The notes beneath the pieces are model-generated. The model worked only from the letters and a program-made list of their open reading frames with translations. It was not told the DNA's origin and made no database searches. Positions 1 to 9,583 of a stretch of DNA of 64,000 nucleotides are shown piece after piece. The stretch is from the NCBI RefSeq assembly GCF_000632225.1, contig NZ_JFYV01000010.1:33928-97927 (forward strand). The letters run 5' to 3'. Position numbers and translations under genes: made by a program. Source of the stretch: Sphingomonas sp. RIT328 (lineage in GTDB: Bacteria; Pseudomonadota; Alphaproteobacteria; Sphingomonadales; Sphingomonadaceae). Positions within the stretch are counted from its first letter, which is position 1. Each line of letters starts with the position of its first letter.

Positions 1-404
1 ATCGCGTGCACCGCCTGGTTGATGTTTCGCCCAATGAGGAGCACCTGCTTGCGCAGCTTGCCGATCTCCGTGGCCGTTGCCGGTGCGAGCCGCAGCACCC
101 CAGCCCTGTCCCACAGCTGCCAGCGGATGGCGCGCTTGATCCACTCGTTGCGGCTGAGGCGGAGCGGCGCGCCGACCGCATCGATCGCCTCGAGTTCGTG
201 CCGGTGCAGGCGCAGCGTCACCCGCACGTATTCGTCGGGACGACCACGCCGGCTCACCGGCACCAGCGGCGCATCCTCGCCTTCGGCAAGTGCAGACTGC
301 GTCAGCACGCGGGCGATCCACGCACTGCGGGATTGGCCATGAGCGAGCGCGACGCGGTCGATCTCCTCAACCAGCTCGTCCCTCAATCGCAGGCTAATCA
401 GCAT
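1..404 (-). CDS. MobC-like relaxosome protein, partial
   Basis: The C-terminus lies beyond the left edge. The visible 134 residues start at ATG 404 (MLISLRLRDELVEEID) and contain a ribbon-helix-helix-like N-terminus and, near the edge, the sequence IGRNINQAVHA, which matches the conserved MobC/relaxosome motif (IGxNxNQ). Such proteins bind oriT and help the relaxase nick plasmid DNA. The frame stays open upstream to a stop near 447, but 404 is the only ATG. A palindromic region lies directly upstream (429-479). Together with repA and parA it argues for a mobilizable plasmid. The assignment rests on the motif and context; no relaxase gene is visible. Confidence 0.75.
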   Translation of the reverse strand, partial: MLISLRLRDELVEEIDRVALAHGQSRSAWIARVLTQSALAEGEDAPLVPVSRRGRPDEYVRVTLRLHRHELEAIDAVGAPLRLSRNEWIKRAIRWQLWDRAGVLRLAPATATEIGKLRKQVLLIGRNINQAVHA

Positions 405-428
405 CCACGACAGCCCCGTGCAGCGGCG

Positions 429-479
429 CCATCTGCCATCGATGTATTACATCGGTGACAGATGGCATATCCTGCCATC
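429..479. promoter_or_regulatory. Inverted-repeat region upstream of mobC (operator or oriT candidate)
   Basis: TGCCATC occurs at 434-440 and 473-479, and its complement GATGGCA at 461-467. CCATCTG (429-435) is mirrored by CAGATGG (459-465). A short GATGT/ACATC hairpin (441-445/449-453) sits in the centre. The position just before a MobC-like gene fits an autoregulatory operator or part of oriT. No nick-site consensus was identified. Confidence 0.45.
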
Positions 480-628
480 CCTCTCTTCACAGCATTATAG
501 AAGGAAATCCGTTCACTCAGCCTCGGCAATGGCTTGCAAACACAGCGGCGAACTACGCCATCAGGCCGGCGTGAGCTCGACGGCATTGTGACACCTCACC
601 TATCGGCACGGCCGGCCAATTCCGTCCC

Positions 629-1681
629 CTACGGTACCGCCTGCGCCGGCATCTCCACCCGCCGCACGCCGGGCAGCAGCGCGCGCACCAGTCGCTCGTA
701 CGGCCGCGCGACCAGCAGCGCGCCGAAGAAGAAGACCAGCGCGATCCCGACTGTCACCGCGATCATCGCCGCACCCTCGACCGGCAGATGCCGCCACAGC
801 CCCTTGATGTGCGGATAGACGCCGCCCTGCAGGATATAAGCAGGATAAGACGCCTCGCCGAGCAGCAGCGAGACGCGGGTCCACCGCGGCGCATGGCTGT
901 TGATCCCGACGATCAGCAGCAGCGGGAAGACGAGCGCGACGCACAGCATGTCGAACAGACCGTTCCACGCCCCCAGCGCCGGCATCAGGAAAATCCCGAA
1001 GGTGACGAGCGCGATCAGCGGCACCGGCAATCGCCACCGCGGGCGCTCGATCCGGTAGAGCCAGACGCCGAGCGTGAACGAGAAGCTGACGCGTACCGCC
1101 CCGCCCCACCAGCTGCCCCAGGTGAAGCCCTGCGACAGCTGGCCGTAGTAGAGCGCCTGCGCGGCGAGCGCGACGCCGCTGACCAGCAGGATCGCGACCA
1201 GCACGCGCCGCGACCAGCGCCACGCCCAGCGCGCGAAGATCGCATTGACCAGCAGCTCCCAGAACAGGCTCCAGCTCGGCGGGTTGATCGCCACCGCGGC
1301 ATGGCCCTCCTCGGCGCTCCCGAGCGGCGTCGGCAGCATCAGCAATCCGGTGACGAACAATATCACCAGATCGCGCGGCGGATAGGCGCGGATATAGCCC
1401 GCGAGCCCGATCAGTGCGCCGAGCAAAATCAGCGGGTATAATCGCTTCATCCGCACCGCGGCGAACGCAGACAGGCGCATGCCGGTGGCGAGCTTGGGCG
1501 CATAGGCCGCGGCGACGACGAACCCGCTGAGGGCAAAGAACAGGTCGACCGCGAGATGGCCGTGGGGCGCGAGGTAGAAACCGGGCGGCGAACAATGCAG
1601 CAGCAGCACCGAAAAGGCGGCGAGGCCGCGCATTAGATCGAGCGTTTCGTAGCGGCGCGCCGGGCGCGTGGTCAGGGGCAT
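629..1681 (-). CDS. Acyltransferase family 3 membrane protein
   Basis: 350 residues, almost entirely hydrophobic helices, as in the OafA/ExoZ family that O-acylates sugars of surface polysaccharides. The N-terminus has the family pattern LDLMRGLAAFSVLLLHC (R then H about ten residues later) followed by AVDLFFALSGFVVA. Start ATG 1681 overlaps the stop of the upstream acyltransferase (1672) by ten bases, so the two are probably translationally coupled. Likely substrate is the EPS made by genes further right, but this is inference; the acyl group cannot be predicted. Confidence 0.85.
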   Translation of the reverse strand: MPLTTRPARRYETLDLMRGLAAFSVLLLHCSPPGFYLAPHGHLAVDLFFALSGFVVAAAYAPKLATGMRLSAFAAVRMKRLYPLILLGALIGLAGYIRAYPPRDLVILFVTGLLMLPTPLGSAEEGHAAVAINPPSWSLFWELLVNAIFARWAWRWSRRVLVAILLVSGVALAAQALYYGQLSQGFTWGSWWGGAVRVSFSFTLGVWLYRIERPRWRLPVPLIALVTFGIFLMPALGAWNGLFDMLCVALVFPLLLIVGINSHAPRWTRVSLLLGEASYPAYILQGGVYPHIKGLWRHLPVEGAAMIAVTVGIALVFFFGALLVARPYERLVRALLPGVRRVEMPAQAVP

Positions 1682-3696
1682 GCGGCGGCTCCGGTACGGG
1701 GACAGGGATGTGGCAGCAGCCGCGCCAGCCGGTCGGCGAGCGGTGCGGCGAGCGTCGCGGCATAATGCGCGGTGATATGATGATCGTCGCGCCAGACGAC
1801 CAGATTACCGATCACCGTACGGCACTGGCCGCGCGGGCAGATCCAATCGTCGAGATCGAGCATCGGCACACCGCTCGCCTGAGCTGCGGTGCGCAGCATG
1901 TCACTGCGCCGGGCGACACGCGGCAACAGCACCGGCTGTGCGGGGCGATCGAGCGCGGCGATCGGATCGACGGAAAGGTGCGGCGTATCGCGCAGCACGA
2001 TAACGCGCGAACCGAGTGCGGCAAGCCGCACGAGCATCGGTCGGATCGCCGCCAGCCGCGCATCGTCGTCGGCCAATTGCCCGACCTCGCCGTCGAGGTA
2101 GAGCGCATAGACGATCACCGCCGGCGGGTGCGCGGCAAGCGTCGCGAGCACGTTGCGCGCCCAAACGGCGCAGGAGGCGGCATCGGCATGGACCATCCGC
2201 GTTGCGACCAGCGGGCAGGAGGATTTGGTCAGCGGCACGATCCGCCAGCCGCGCCGCTGCCCGGCCCGATCGAAGGCGGGCAGCCATTGCGCGGCATGGG
2301 AGTCGCCGACCACCGCGATCGTCGTCGCAGACCGCAGCACGCCGGCCGGACAGGCGCGGATCGCACTCGCTCCGAACGGCAGGCTGCAGCCGTCGGCATA
2401 CACGCTGGGGATGTCGAGCGGCACAAGATGCGCGGCGGGAAAGACGGGCGCGGCCGGCACCGGCGCGCCGGTCAGCGCCGCGGCACCGGGGTAGACGCGT
2501 GGGTCGAGCTGCGCCCGCTCGAAGCGATGGCGATCCCAGGCGACATAGCCGAGCAGCGCACCGGCAAGCAGCAGCGGCACGGCGATGGCGATGGCGACCG
2601 GCACGAAGCTGCGCACCCCCGCCCGCCCGCGGCCATGCAGACGGAAGCGATCCTCGACCAGCCGCTTGGTCAATTCGGCGAGCAGCAGCACGACGATCAG
2701 GATGCCGACCATGTCGAACAGCCCGAGCTGCCCGTCGCTTCGATACCGGACCGCGACGATGATCGGCCAATGCCATAGATAGATCGCATAGGATCGGTCG
2801 CCGATCCAGCGCATCGCCGGATTGTCGAGCAGCCGGTTGCGCCCCCGGTCCGCCTGCGCGGCGAGGATGACCAGCGCCGCACCGAATGTCGGCACCAGCG
2901 CGGCATAACCGGGGAACACCGTCGTCGCCGAATAGCCGATCGCCGCGCCGGTCAGCAGCACCAGCCCTGCCCCCTGCACCGCGACCGCATGGCGTCCGCG
3001 CGCGACCCGGTTCGACCAGCCGGGTAGACAGGCGACAAGCCCCCCCATCGCCAGCTCCCAGACACGCAGCTGCGGATGAAAATAGCTGCCGGGCGCATGA
3101 CCCGCCGTGATCGAAAGGCCGAGCGAGCCGAGCAGCGCCACCACAATCGTGCCGGTGACGAGGCGGCGCACCGGCCACGCGATCGCGCGCCGCAGCTGCG
3201 CCGCGCCGAGCAGGATCACCGGCCAGACGAGATAGAATTGCTCCTCGACCGACAGCGACCAATAATGCTGCACCGGGCTCGCGACCCGGTCGAAGGCGAG
3301 ATAATCGACCGCATGATGCGCGAGGAACAGATTCTCGACGTAGAGCGCGGCTGCGGCAACCTCGCGCGCGATATGCGGCCATTGGTCCTGCGGGAATGCG
3401 GCGATCCCGACGAGCATCGCCGCCAGCACCAGCGCCGCGGCGGGCAGCAGCCGGCGAAAGCGACGCGCGTAGAAGCCGATCAGATCGATCCCGCCGGTGC
3501 GCTCAAGATCGCCGACCAGCGCGGTGGTAATGAAATAACCCGACAGCACGAAAAAGGCATCGACGCCGACATAGCCGCCGCTCAGCCACGCCGGATCGAG
3601 ATGGAAGACGAGCACCAGCAGCACTGCGACCGCGCGCAGCCCCTGCAACTCAGGCTTGAACCCCTCCCTGACCATCGCGTCCAATCCCGACGGCAT
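1672..3696 (-). CDS. Acyltransferase 3 fused to SGNH domain (OafA-like)
   Basis: The N-terminal membrane half starts with FKPELQGLRAVAVLLVLVFH and continues with VDAFFVLSGYFIT, typical of acyltransferase-3 proteins. The C-terminal half is a periplasmic SGNH-hydrolase-like domain with GDSHAAQW (block I Ser) and a late DDHH (DxxH block). This two-domain form O-acetylates polysaccharide or peptidoglycan. ATG 3696 (MPSGLDAMVREG) is preferred; an upstream in-frame start at 3783 would add 29 residues without family similarity. It is followed by a second acyltransferase overlapping its stop. Confidence 0.85.
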   Translation of the reverse strand: MPSGLDAMVREGFKPELQGLRAVAVLLVLVFHLDPAWLSGGYVGVDAFFVLSGYFITTALVGDLERTGGIDLIGFYARRFRRLLPAAALVLAAMLVGIAAFPQDQWPHIAREVAAAALYVENLFLAHHAVDYLAFDRVASPVQHYWSLSVEEQFYLVWPVILLGAAQLRRAIAWPVRRLVTGTIVVALLGSLGLSITAGHAPGSYFHPQLRVWELAMGGLVACLPGWSNRVARGRHAVAVQGAGLVLLTGAAIGYSATTVFPGYAALVPTFGAALVILAAQADRGRNRLLDNPAMRWIGDRSYAIYLWHWPIIVAVRYRSDGQLGLFDMVGILIVVLLLAELTKRLVEDRFRLHGRGRAGVRSFVPVAIAIAVPLLLAGALLGYVAWDRHRFERAQLDPRVYPGAAALTGAPVPAAPVFPAAHLVPLDIPSVYADGCSLPFGASAIRACPAGVLRSATTIAVVGDSHAAQWLPAFDRAGQRRGWRIVPLTKSSCPLVATRMVHADAASCAVWARNVLATLAAHPPAVIVYALYLDGEVGQLADDDARLAAIRPMLVRLAALGSRVIVLRDTPHLSVDPIAALDRPAQPVLLPRVARRSDMLRTAAQASGVPMLDLDDWICPRGQCRTVIGNLVVWRDDHHITAHYAATLAAPLADRLARLLPHPCPRTGAAACP

Positions 3697-3999
3697 GATA
3701 CCGTAGTGTCTGTTCTCTGCACCCGTCGCAGTATCGACTTGGCGATGATGACGGCGCACCGTCGTCGCCGTAAATACGGACATTGCGCGACGTTGGTAAA
3801 AGACCGATTGATGAAGATCAATTCAGCAGACTGACGGCATGATGCCAGTTTTGGACACTGTTAGGTTAGCAGTCAGCGTTAACGCAAACCATGTCTGACG
3901 CCGGCGGGGGGAACGCTTCGCCACCATAGCGAAATACGCGCGAAACGAGGGTGACATCTCTCCGCCGGCGAACCGCGCGAAAGACTCCGCCCCGCGCGC

Positions 4000-4917
4000 T
4001 CAGTCGCCGATCGGGCTCTCGCCGTGCTTCCTCAGCACGTCGTTGAACGCCTCGGCCATCAGCGCCTGCAGACTGCGGCCCTGGCGGCGGGCGAGCGTGT
4101 GCATCGCGAACGACATCTCGGGGCTGAAGAAGCCAGCGATCTGCTTGCGGCCCTGGCGGCTCGCCGGCCCCTGCCCTACGCCCGCGGCGGGAACGGGGGC
4201 GGCGACCGGCGCGGGAGGGGCGACGGGCGGGGTCGGCGCGCCGACGGTGCGCAGATTGGCGAAACTCGGCTTGCGGCTCATGCTCTTCGCCTCGGGCAGG
4301 CCGAGCTGGCGACAGGTCCAGGCGTAGAGCTGGCGGATGTCGTCGGCGGCCTTGCCGTCGGGTTCATATTCCATCACCGTCCGGCCTTCGCCGCTGGCGT
4401 GGCGATAGGCGGCGCGATCGGGGATCTGCACCGGACAGGGCGGCGTGCCGAAGCCGTCGACCAGCTCGCCCGCCTCCTGATAGACGCGCGGCGCATTGGG
4501 CGAGCCGGCGGTGAACACGACATAGGCGGGGTTGCGCAGCAGCTGGACGAGCTTCGCGGGGGGCTGGATCGCCGACAGGTCGAACGCGCTCGGCCGGCAC
4601 GGGATCAGCACCAGATCGGCGACCTCGACCGCGGCGCGCGCCGCGCTGTCGGCATGCGGCGGCGTGTCGATGACGATCATCTCGGCGCCCTGCTCGGTCG
4701 CGGCGGCGACCTTGGCGGCAAGCCGCGGCGGCGGGCTGTCGATCACCTCGGGTGGCGCGTCGCCGCGCCAGGCCGCCCATTGGCTCGCGGTCGCCTGCGG
4801 ATCGGTGTCGACGATCAGCGCGACGCGGCCGGCATCCTGCGCCGCGGCGGCTAGGTGGAGCGCGAGCGTCGTCTTACCCGCGCCGCCCTTCTGACTGATG
4901 ATCGCGATGGTCGCCAT
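4000..4917 (-). CDS. parA: ParA partition ATPase fused to a C-terminal ribbon-helix-helix domain
   Basis: 305 residues. Residues 1-210 are a ParA/MinD P-loop ATPase: deviant Walker A KGGAGKTT (10-17), DTDPQA, and IVIDTPPH. A Pro/Ala-rich linker (about 211-257) leads to a tail (258-305) that reads as a ribbon-helix-helix DNA-binding fold: a strand (KQIAGFFSP) then two helices ending ALMAEAFNDVLRKHG. In related small replicons the RHH centromere-binding protein is usually a separate gene next to parA; no separate one is seen here. The strong ribosome site GGAGGAGG precedes ATG 4917, and a row of seven 8-bp boxes ends 13 bases upstream, suggesting both centromere binding and autoregulation. Confidence 0.9.
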   Translation of the reverse strand: MATIAIISQKGGAGKTTLALHLAAAAQDAGRVALIVDTDPQATASQWAAWRGDAPPEVIDSPPPRLAAKVAAATEQGAEMIVIDTPPHADSAARAAVEVADLVLIPCRPSAFDLSAIQPPAKLVQLLRNPAYVVFTAGSPNAPRVYQEAGELVDGFGTPPCPVQIPDRAAYRHASGEGRTVMEYEPDGKAADDIRQLYAWTCRQLGLPEAKSMSRKPSFANLRTVGAPTPPVAPPAPVAAPVPAAGVGQGPASRQGRKQIAGFFSPEMSFAMHTLARRQGRSLQALMAEAFNDVLRKHGESPIGD

Positions 4918-4930
4918 AGCCTCCTCCTAC

Positions 4931-4986
4931 ATGTCTACATGCCGACGTGGCAAGTCCTCGACATATAGACGTGTCGGTGCGTCGGA
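4931..4986. repeat. Octamer-box cluster A (putative parS/operator)
   Basis: Seven contiguous 8-bp units in one register: atgtctac, atgccgac, gtggcaag, tcctcgac, atatagac, gtgtcggt, gcgtcgga. They approximate the consensus RTGTCGAC found in other clusters. The array ends directly before the parA ribosome site. Tandem 8-bp boxes are a known target layout for ribbon-helix-helix dimers (MetJ boxes), which is why a ParA-RHH target is inferred. Confidence 0.65.
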
Positions 4987-5063
4987 TGGCGAGCGAGTCG
5001 CAATCAGCGCGCCCCGTCATCACACCGTTCGCATCGGGCGTCATCGTTCCCCGCCCTATCCGC

Positions 5064-5102
5064 TTGCTCCTTCTAGGGAGCATGTGCCGGCGAAGCCGGC
5101 AC
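5064..5102. terminator. Paired hairpins downstream of the wHTH replication gene
   Basis: GTGCCGGC (5084-5091) pairs with GCCGGCAC (5095-5102) around a GAA loop. A second stem, GCTCC/GGAGC, lies at 5064-5079. They follow the stop of the minus-strand gene 5162-5986. No T-run follows, so intrinsic termination is uncertain. Confidence 0.35.
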
Positions 5103-5161
5103 TCCTGTCGGTGCCATCAGGTGTACGGTTCTTGTGTTTCCCCTGTTCGGCTTTGTCGCCG

Positions 5162-5986
5162 TCAGGCGCAGGCGTTGGCCGGCAAGGCCAACTCGTTTGT
5201 TGCCTTATGAATAGAATCCATGGGCGGTTCAGACCGGTTTTGAGACTCGCAGGCTCGATCGATCGCGGCACCCAGTGCGGCAAGGACCTTGCCGAGCGCG
5301 CCATCGACGGTCGCACGCGCCCGGTCGCGCGACGAAAGCCCTGCAAGCATCACCGCCTGCGCATCGGCCTGCGCCTGATGGTGGTCGAGCTGGTCGACCG
5401 GTGCCGGCGCCGGTCGCATCCAGCGCGGCAGATAGCCGAGCACCGTTGCGGGAAGCAGCGCGCGATAAGCGTTGGAGGTCTGCCGATAGCGCGGCCCCTC
5501 CCCCGCCCCCTCGACCCGGACGAAGCGGCGCTGGCGGACGAGGAAGCCCGCCGCCTCGAGCAGCACGAGCGCGCGCGCTACGGTGGCGCGGCCGAGCGCA
5601 GTAGCCTCGGCGAGCCAGTCGTAGCTCGGGAAGACGCGGCCGCGGTGGAGCCGCGCCAGCGTGCACAGTTCCTCGAAGACGCGCACCGCCGCACCGGTCA
5701 GCGCCGCGATCGGCCGTTCGCGTGCGCTGAGCGTCCGCGTACCGGCGCGCGCCTCGCGGCGCAGCCGGCGACCGGCATCGAGTGCGCGGCGGCAGGCGCG
5801 CAGCCAGCGGTCGGGCTCGCCGGGGGCGGGCGCGGCGAAGAAGACGTCTTCGAACGTCCCCGCTTCGATACTGTCGCGGCGCACCGGCGCACCGGTGCGA
5901 TGGGGCACGCGGCGTGTGGCACGCGCGTCTCCCCGTACGCGCGCGCAGAATTGCGCGCTCGCTTCCCCGAAGGTCAACGCCGTCAT
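5162..5986 (-). CDS. Replicon-associated winged-helix protein
   Basis: 274 residues from ATG 5986, which has a GGGGATGGAAG ribosome site; the frame stays open further upstream without a better start. Residues about 101-160 form a winged helix (FPSYDWLAEATALGRATVARALVLLEAAGFLVRQRRFVRV). This is followed by a GPRYRQTSNAYR segment typical of proteins encoded beside RPA-type repA on sphingomonad and rhodobacterial plasmids. It sits between repA and parA on the same strand, so it is probably a replication or copy-control accessory. Its exact role is unknown. The N-terminal 90 residues are Arg/Ala-rich. Confidence 0.75.
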   Translation of the reverse strand: MTALTFGEASAQFCARVRGDARATRRVPHRTGAPVRRDSIEAGTFEDVFFAAPAPGEPDRWLRACRRALDAGRRLRREARAGTRTLSARERPIAALTGAAVRVFEELCTLARLHRGRVFPSYDWLAEATALGRATVARALVLLEAAGFLVRQRRFVRVEGAGEGPRYRQTSNAYRALLPATVLGYLPRWMRPAPAPVDQLDHHQAQADAQAVMLAGLSSRDRARATVDGALGKVLAALGAAIDRACESQNRSEPPMDSIHKATNELALPANACA

Positions 5987-6141
5987 CTTCCATCCCCTTA
6001 CGGGCCGGGACCGAGGACAAAAAAATCCGTGGCGCGAAACGCGCATCCTTGAACCGGATCGGGTTCGGCAGTATCCTTGTGACCTGACTACCAAGGGAAT
6101 TGGCTTAGCGTTTGGCGACGCTGGTCATCGGATACTGGGAT

Positions 6142-6168
6142 GCCCGGCCTCGTGCCGGGCTTTCCTTT
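6142..6168 (+). terminator. Hairpin with T-rich tail near the iterons
   Basis: GCCCGGC (6142-6148) pairs with GCCGGGC (6154-6160) and is followed by TTTCCTTT, an intrinsic-terminator shape reading on the plus strand. No plus-strand gene ends here. It could close an antisense or countertranscript RNA of the replication region, or be a structural element of the origin. Confidence 0.4.
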
Positions 6169-6263
6169 ATGGGGTCACGGCCATTCCACTCAACAAACTG
6201 CACGGCCGACGCTGGCCGCGCCCCTTTGTTGCAGCATTAATCCAACACTGGAAGCGGCTACGA

Positions 6264-6407
6264 TTCGTGCTTTCGAGTATTTAACCCGAAAAAAGTTCGT
6301 GCTTTCGAGTAGAAATGCGCCGGCGATTCGTGCTTTCGAGTAACAATGCCGCGGCTAAGTTCGTGCTTTTGAGTAGAAATTCCGCAACCCATTCGTGCTT
6401 TCGAGTA
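6264..6407 (+). repeat. Five-iteron array downstream of repA (origin)
   Basis: The 16-mer TTCGTGCTTTCGAGTA occurs five times in direct orientation at 6264, 6296, 6327, 6360 (one mismatch, TTTTGAG) and 6392. Spacing is 31-33 bp, about three helical turns, so bound initiators would line up on one face. Iterons next to a rep gene mark the vegetative origin; the AT-rich stretch around 6275-6295 is a plausible melting site. Confidence 0.85.
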
Positions 6408-6429
6408 ACAATTCGGCGGCGTGGACGAA

Positions 6430-7428
6430 TCAGCCGGCCGCGGCCGGCGAATCGGTTGCGGCAAGTTCGGCATCGGGTGATTCGCCCGACTCGGCCGATT
6501 CCAGGATGGCCCGAGTCGTGCTCAGCACCGCCTGGCCGGGCTGCGGGCGCGGGGTGATCACCACCCGGCTCTGCGGCGCGCGGCGGCCCCGGCGCGGCGC
6601 GCCCTCCTCCGCCGCTGCGCCCGCGTCGCCCTCGACCAGTTCGAGGTGATAATCGGGGATGCCGTCGGTCGCGACGATCTGCTTGAGCGCCGCCTTGAAG
6701 TTCGACAGCGGGTTCTGATAGCCGATCTGCAGGCGGAAGGTGGCGAGGTCGAGATCGAGCTCCTCCTCGCACGTCGAGCGCGCCACTTCGTAGATGCGCC
6801 GCTCGATCGGCCCCAGCTGAAAATAGGCGGCGGCATAGTCGAGCACGTGACGATCGAGCAGGATCGCCCGGAACAGCCAGTCGCATAGCCGCACCTTGAC
6901 CGCTTTCAGCCGCCGTTCGCCGCTTTTGGTGCGCGAATAGTGGAGCTTTGCTTCGGACAGCCAGGAGAAAAAGCCCTCCTCCCCTTCCCCGCCGGCTTCG
7001 ATATTGGTCTTGATCTGCGTACCCTGCAGCCGCTCGAGCGCCTCGGACAGCCGGTTGTACGACCGCGCGCTGTGATTGGAGCCGGTCACCGAGAACAGGT
7101 CGTGCGCGGTGAAGATGAAATCCTGCTCGACATGCTCGCCCGCCTCGAGCTTCGCCGCCATCAGGCTGGCGATGTAGAGGACGATCTCCTTGTCGTAGAT
7201 CGTCGCGACGCCGCTCGCTGATGGACGCACCTCGATCGAAACGGTGGCATGGTCGTAGGTCAGCGGTTTCATCCACGCATTCTTGCTGAGCGCGAAGAAC
7301 GGGAAGGCCATCAGCGAACGTTCGCCGCGAATCTCGCCGTGCAGCGGGCTGTCGAGCGTGAACAGGTCGCGGTGCGGCACGGCGGCGGAGCCGGACGCGG
7401 GGCGGGCGGGCGTGGTGGAACGGGCCAT
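6430..7428 (-). CDS. repA: Replication initiator RepA (RPA family)
   Basis: About 332 residues, matching the RPA plasmid initiator family: HRDLFTLDSPLHGEIRGE near the N-terminus, then MAFPFFALSKN, RSYNRLSEALERLQGT and YQNPLSNFKAALKQI in the two winged-helix halves. The C-terminal 70 residues are Ala/Pro-rich and probably disordered. ATG 7428 is preferred over 7434 because TAGGAA lies at a good distance from it and too close to 7434. That ribosome site falls inside an iteron copy of the upstream inverted repeat, so RepA binding should repress its own synthesis. Confidence 0.9.
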   Translation of the reverse strand: MARSTTPARPASGSAAVPHRDLFTLDSPLHGEIRGERSLMAFPFFALSKNAWMKPLTYDHATVSIEVRPSASGVATIYDKEIVLYIASLMAAKLEAGEHVEQDFIFTAHDLFSVTGSNHSARSYNRLSEALERLQGTQIKTNIEAGGEGEEGFFSWLSEAKLHYSRTKSGERRLKAVKVRLCDWLFRAILLDRHVLDYAAAYFQLGPIERRIYEVARSTCEEELDLDLATFRLQIGYQNPLSNFKAALKQIVATDGIPDYHLELVEGDAGAAAEEGAPRRGRRAPQSRVVITPRPQPGQAVLSTTRAILESAESGESPDAELAATDSPAAAG

Positions 7429-7432
7429 GGGC

Positions 7433-7531
7433 ATTTCCTACTCGAAAGCACGAACTTTTGGCACCCCGCACTGGAATCCTTAGGAAAAAGGCGTCCCGGC
7501 CTGTGTCCATTCGTGCTTTCGAGTAGGAAAT
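7433..7531. promoter_or_regulatory. repA operator: 22-bp inverted repeat built from iterons
   Basis: The arm at 7433-7454 is the exact complement of 7510-7531, and each contains one iteron (7439-7454 inverted, 7510-7525 direct). The 55-bp spacer must hold the repA promoter because the left arm reaches the repA ribosome site. Inverted iteron halves in front of rep genes are classic autorepression operators for initiator dimers. Confidence 0.8.
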
Positions 7532-7584
7532 AGCACCCCCCCCTTGCCTGCCGCGCCTGCTCCCGGCCCGCTGCACGGCGGGCG

Positions 7585-7673
7585 CTTGCGACATGTCGAC
7601 AGTTCAACATGTCGCCACCGGTCGCCCCTATCGAGCGCGACGTGTCGTCACGTCGACATGTCGTCACCTCGAC
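7585..7673. repeat. Octamer-box cluster B (putative parS)
   Basis: Units include cttgcgac, atgtcgac, agttcaac, atgtcgcc (7585-7616), and in a second block gtgtcgtc, acgtcgac, atgtcgtc, acctcgac (7642-7673). Both blocks keep an 8-bp period; the register shifts by one base between them. The cluster lies between repA's operator and the glycine riboswitch. Confidence 0.65.
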
Positions 7674-7724
7674 CCAGACGCGATGCCGGCTTGACCCGGC
7701 GCCCCGACCCGGCGGATAGCGGCG

Positions 7725-7880
7725 CGGTCGATACGGGAGAGACCGGGCCTGCCCCGGCGCCGAAGGAGCAACCGCCCCGGAAACTCTCAGGCCAAAGGAC
7801 CGTAGCGACGCCAAACATCTGGAGAGAGGCGCAGCCGCGTCCGCCGACGGGATAACGATCTCAGGCGCAAGGGACAGATG
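7725..7880 (+). ncRNA. Tandem glycine riboswitch
   Basis: Two glycine-aptamer halves are recognisable. Aptamer 1 has GGGAGAGACC, GCGCCGAAGGAGCAA and GGAAACTCTCAGGCC followed by AAAGGACCG (about 7734-7802). Aptamer 2 has CTGGAGAGAGGCGC, CGCCGACGGGATAAC and ATCTCAGGCGCAAGGGACAG (about 7818-7878), closed by CATCTG (7816-7821) with CAGATG (7875-7880). It leads into an L-serine dehydratase gene, so high glycine probably raises degradation of serine formed from it. A GCCGGC/GCCGGC hairpin at 7887-7901 next to the ribosome site is a plausible expression platform. Confidence 0.9.
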
Positions 7881-7913
7881 GGGCAGGCCGGCTATGCCGG
7901 CGGAGGAATGCCC

Positions 7914-9319
<1,406 letters not shown>

Positions 9320-9326
<7 letters not shown>

Positions 9327-9367
9327 CGTGTTGGGGTGTCGACAGGTCGATCATCTGACCTGACGAT
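9320..9367. repeat. Octamer-box cluster C (putative parS)
   Basis: atgttgac, gtgttggg, gtgtcgac, aggtcgat, catctgac (9320-9359) in one 8-bp register, with a weaker sixth unit. The first box overlaps the sdaA stop codon. The ending (gtgtcgac then NNNTNGAT then CATCT) is shared with cluster D. Confidence 0.6.
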
Positions 9368-9543
9368 TGGGACCTTGTTGCGCGTGCCGTCCCGCGCTGG
9401 TGATCGTGGCTGCCGGTTCTGGTCGCGCAGAGGCGGAGAGAGCGCAGAACGTCTGTGGGGGAGGGGACTGCCCCACGAGACGGTGAGAGCTGACGCTTGA
9501 GCCGTGAGAGACCAGCCGCCCGATCGGGCCTTCGTAGCGCGAA

Positions 9544-9583
9544 CTGTCGACGTGTCGTAGTGTCGACAAATTGATCATCTCAT
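9544..9583. repeat. Octamer-box cluster D (putative parS)
   Basis: ctgtcgac, gtgtcgta, gtgtcgac, aaattgat, catctcat in a perfect 8-bp register; opens the first copy of the 419-bp tandem unit. Confidence 0.6.

Noticed and set aside
6..458. Plus-strand frame over the left edge
   Set aside because: The opposite strand encodes a MobC-like protein with a recognisable motif; the plus-strand frame is its shadow.
7878..7880. ATG as start of the serine dehydratase
   Set aside because: It is part of the closing stem of the second glycine aptamer; ATG 7914 has a well-placed ribosome site.
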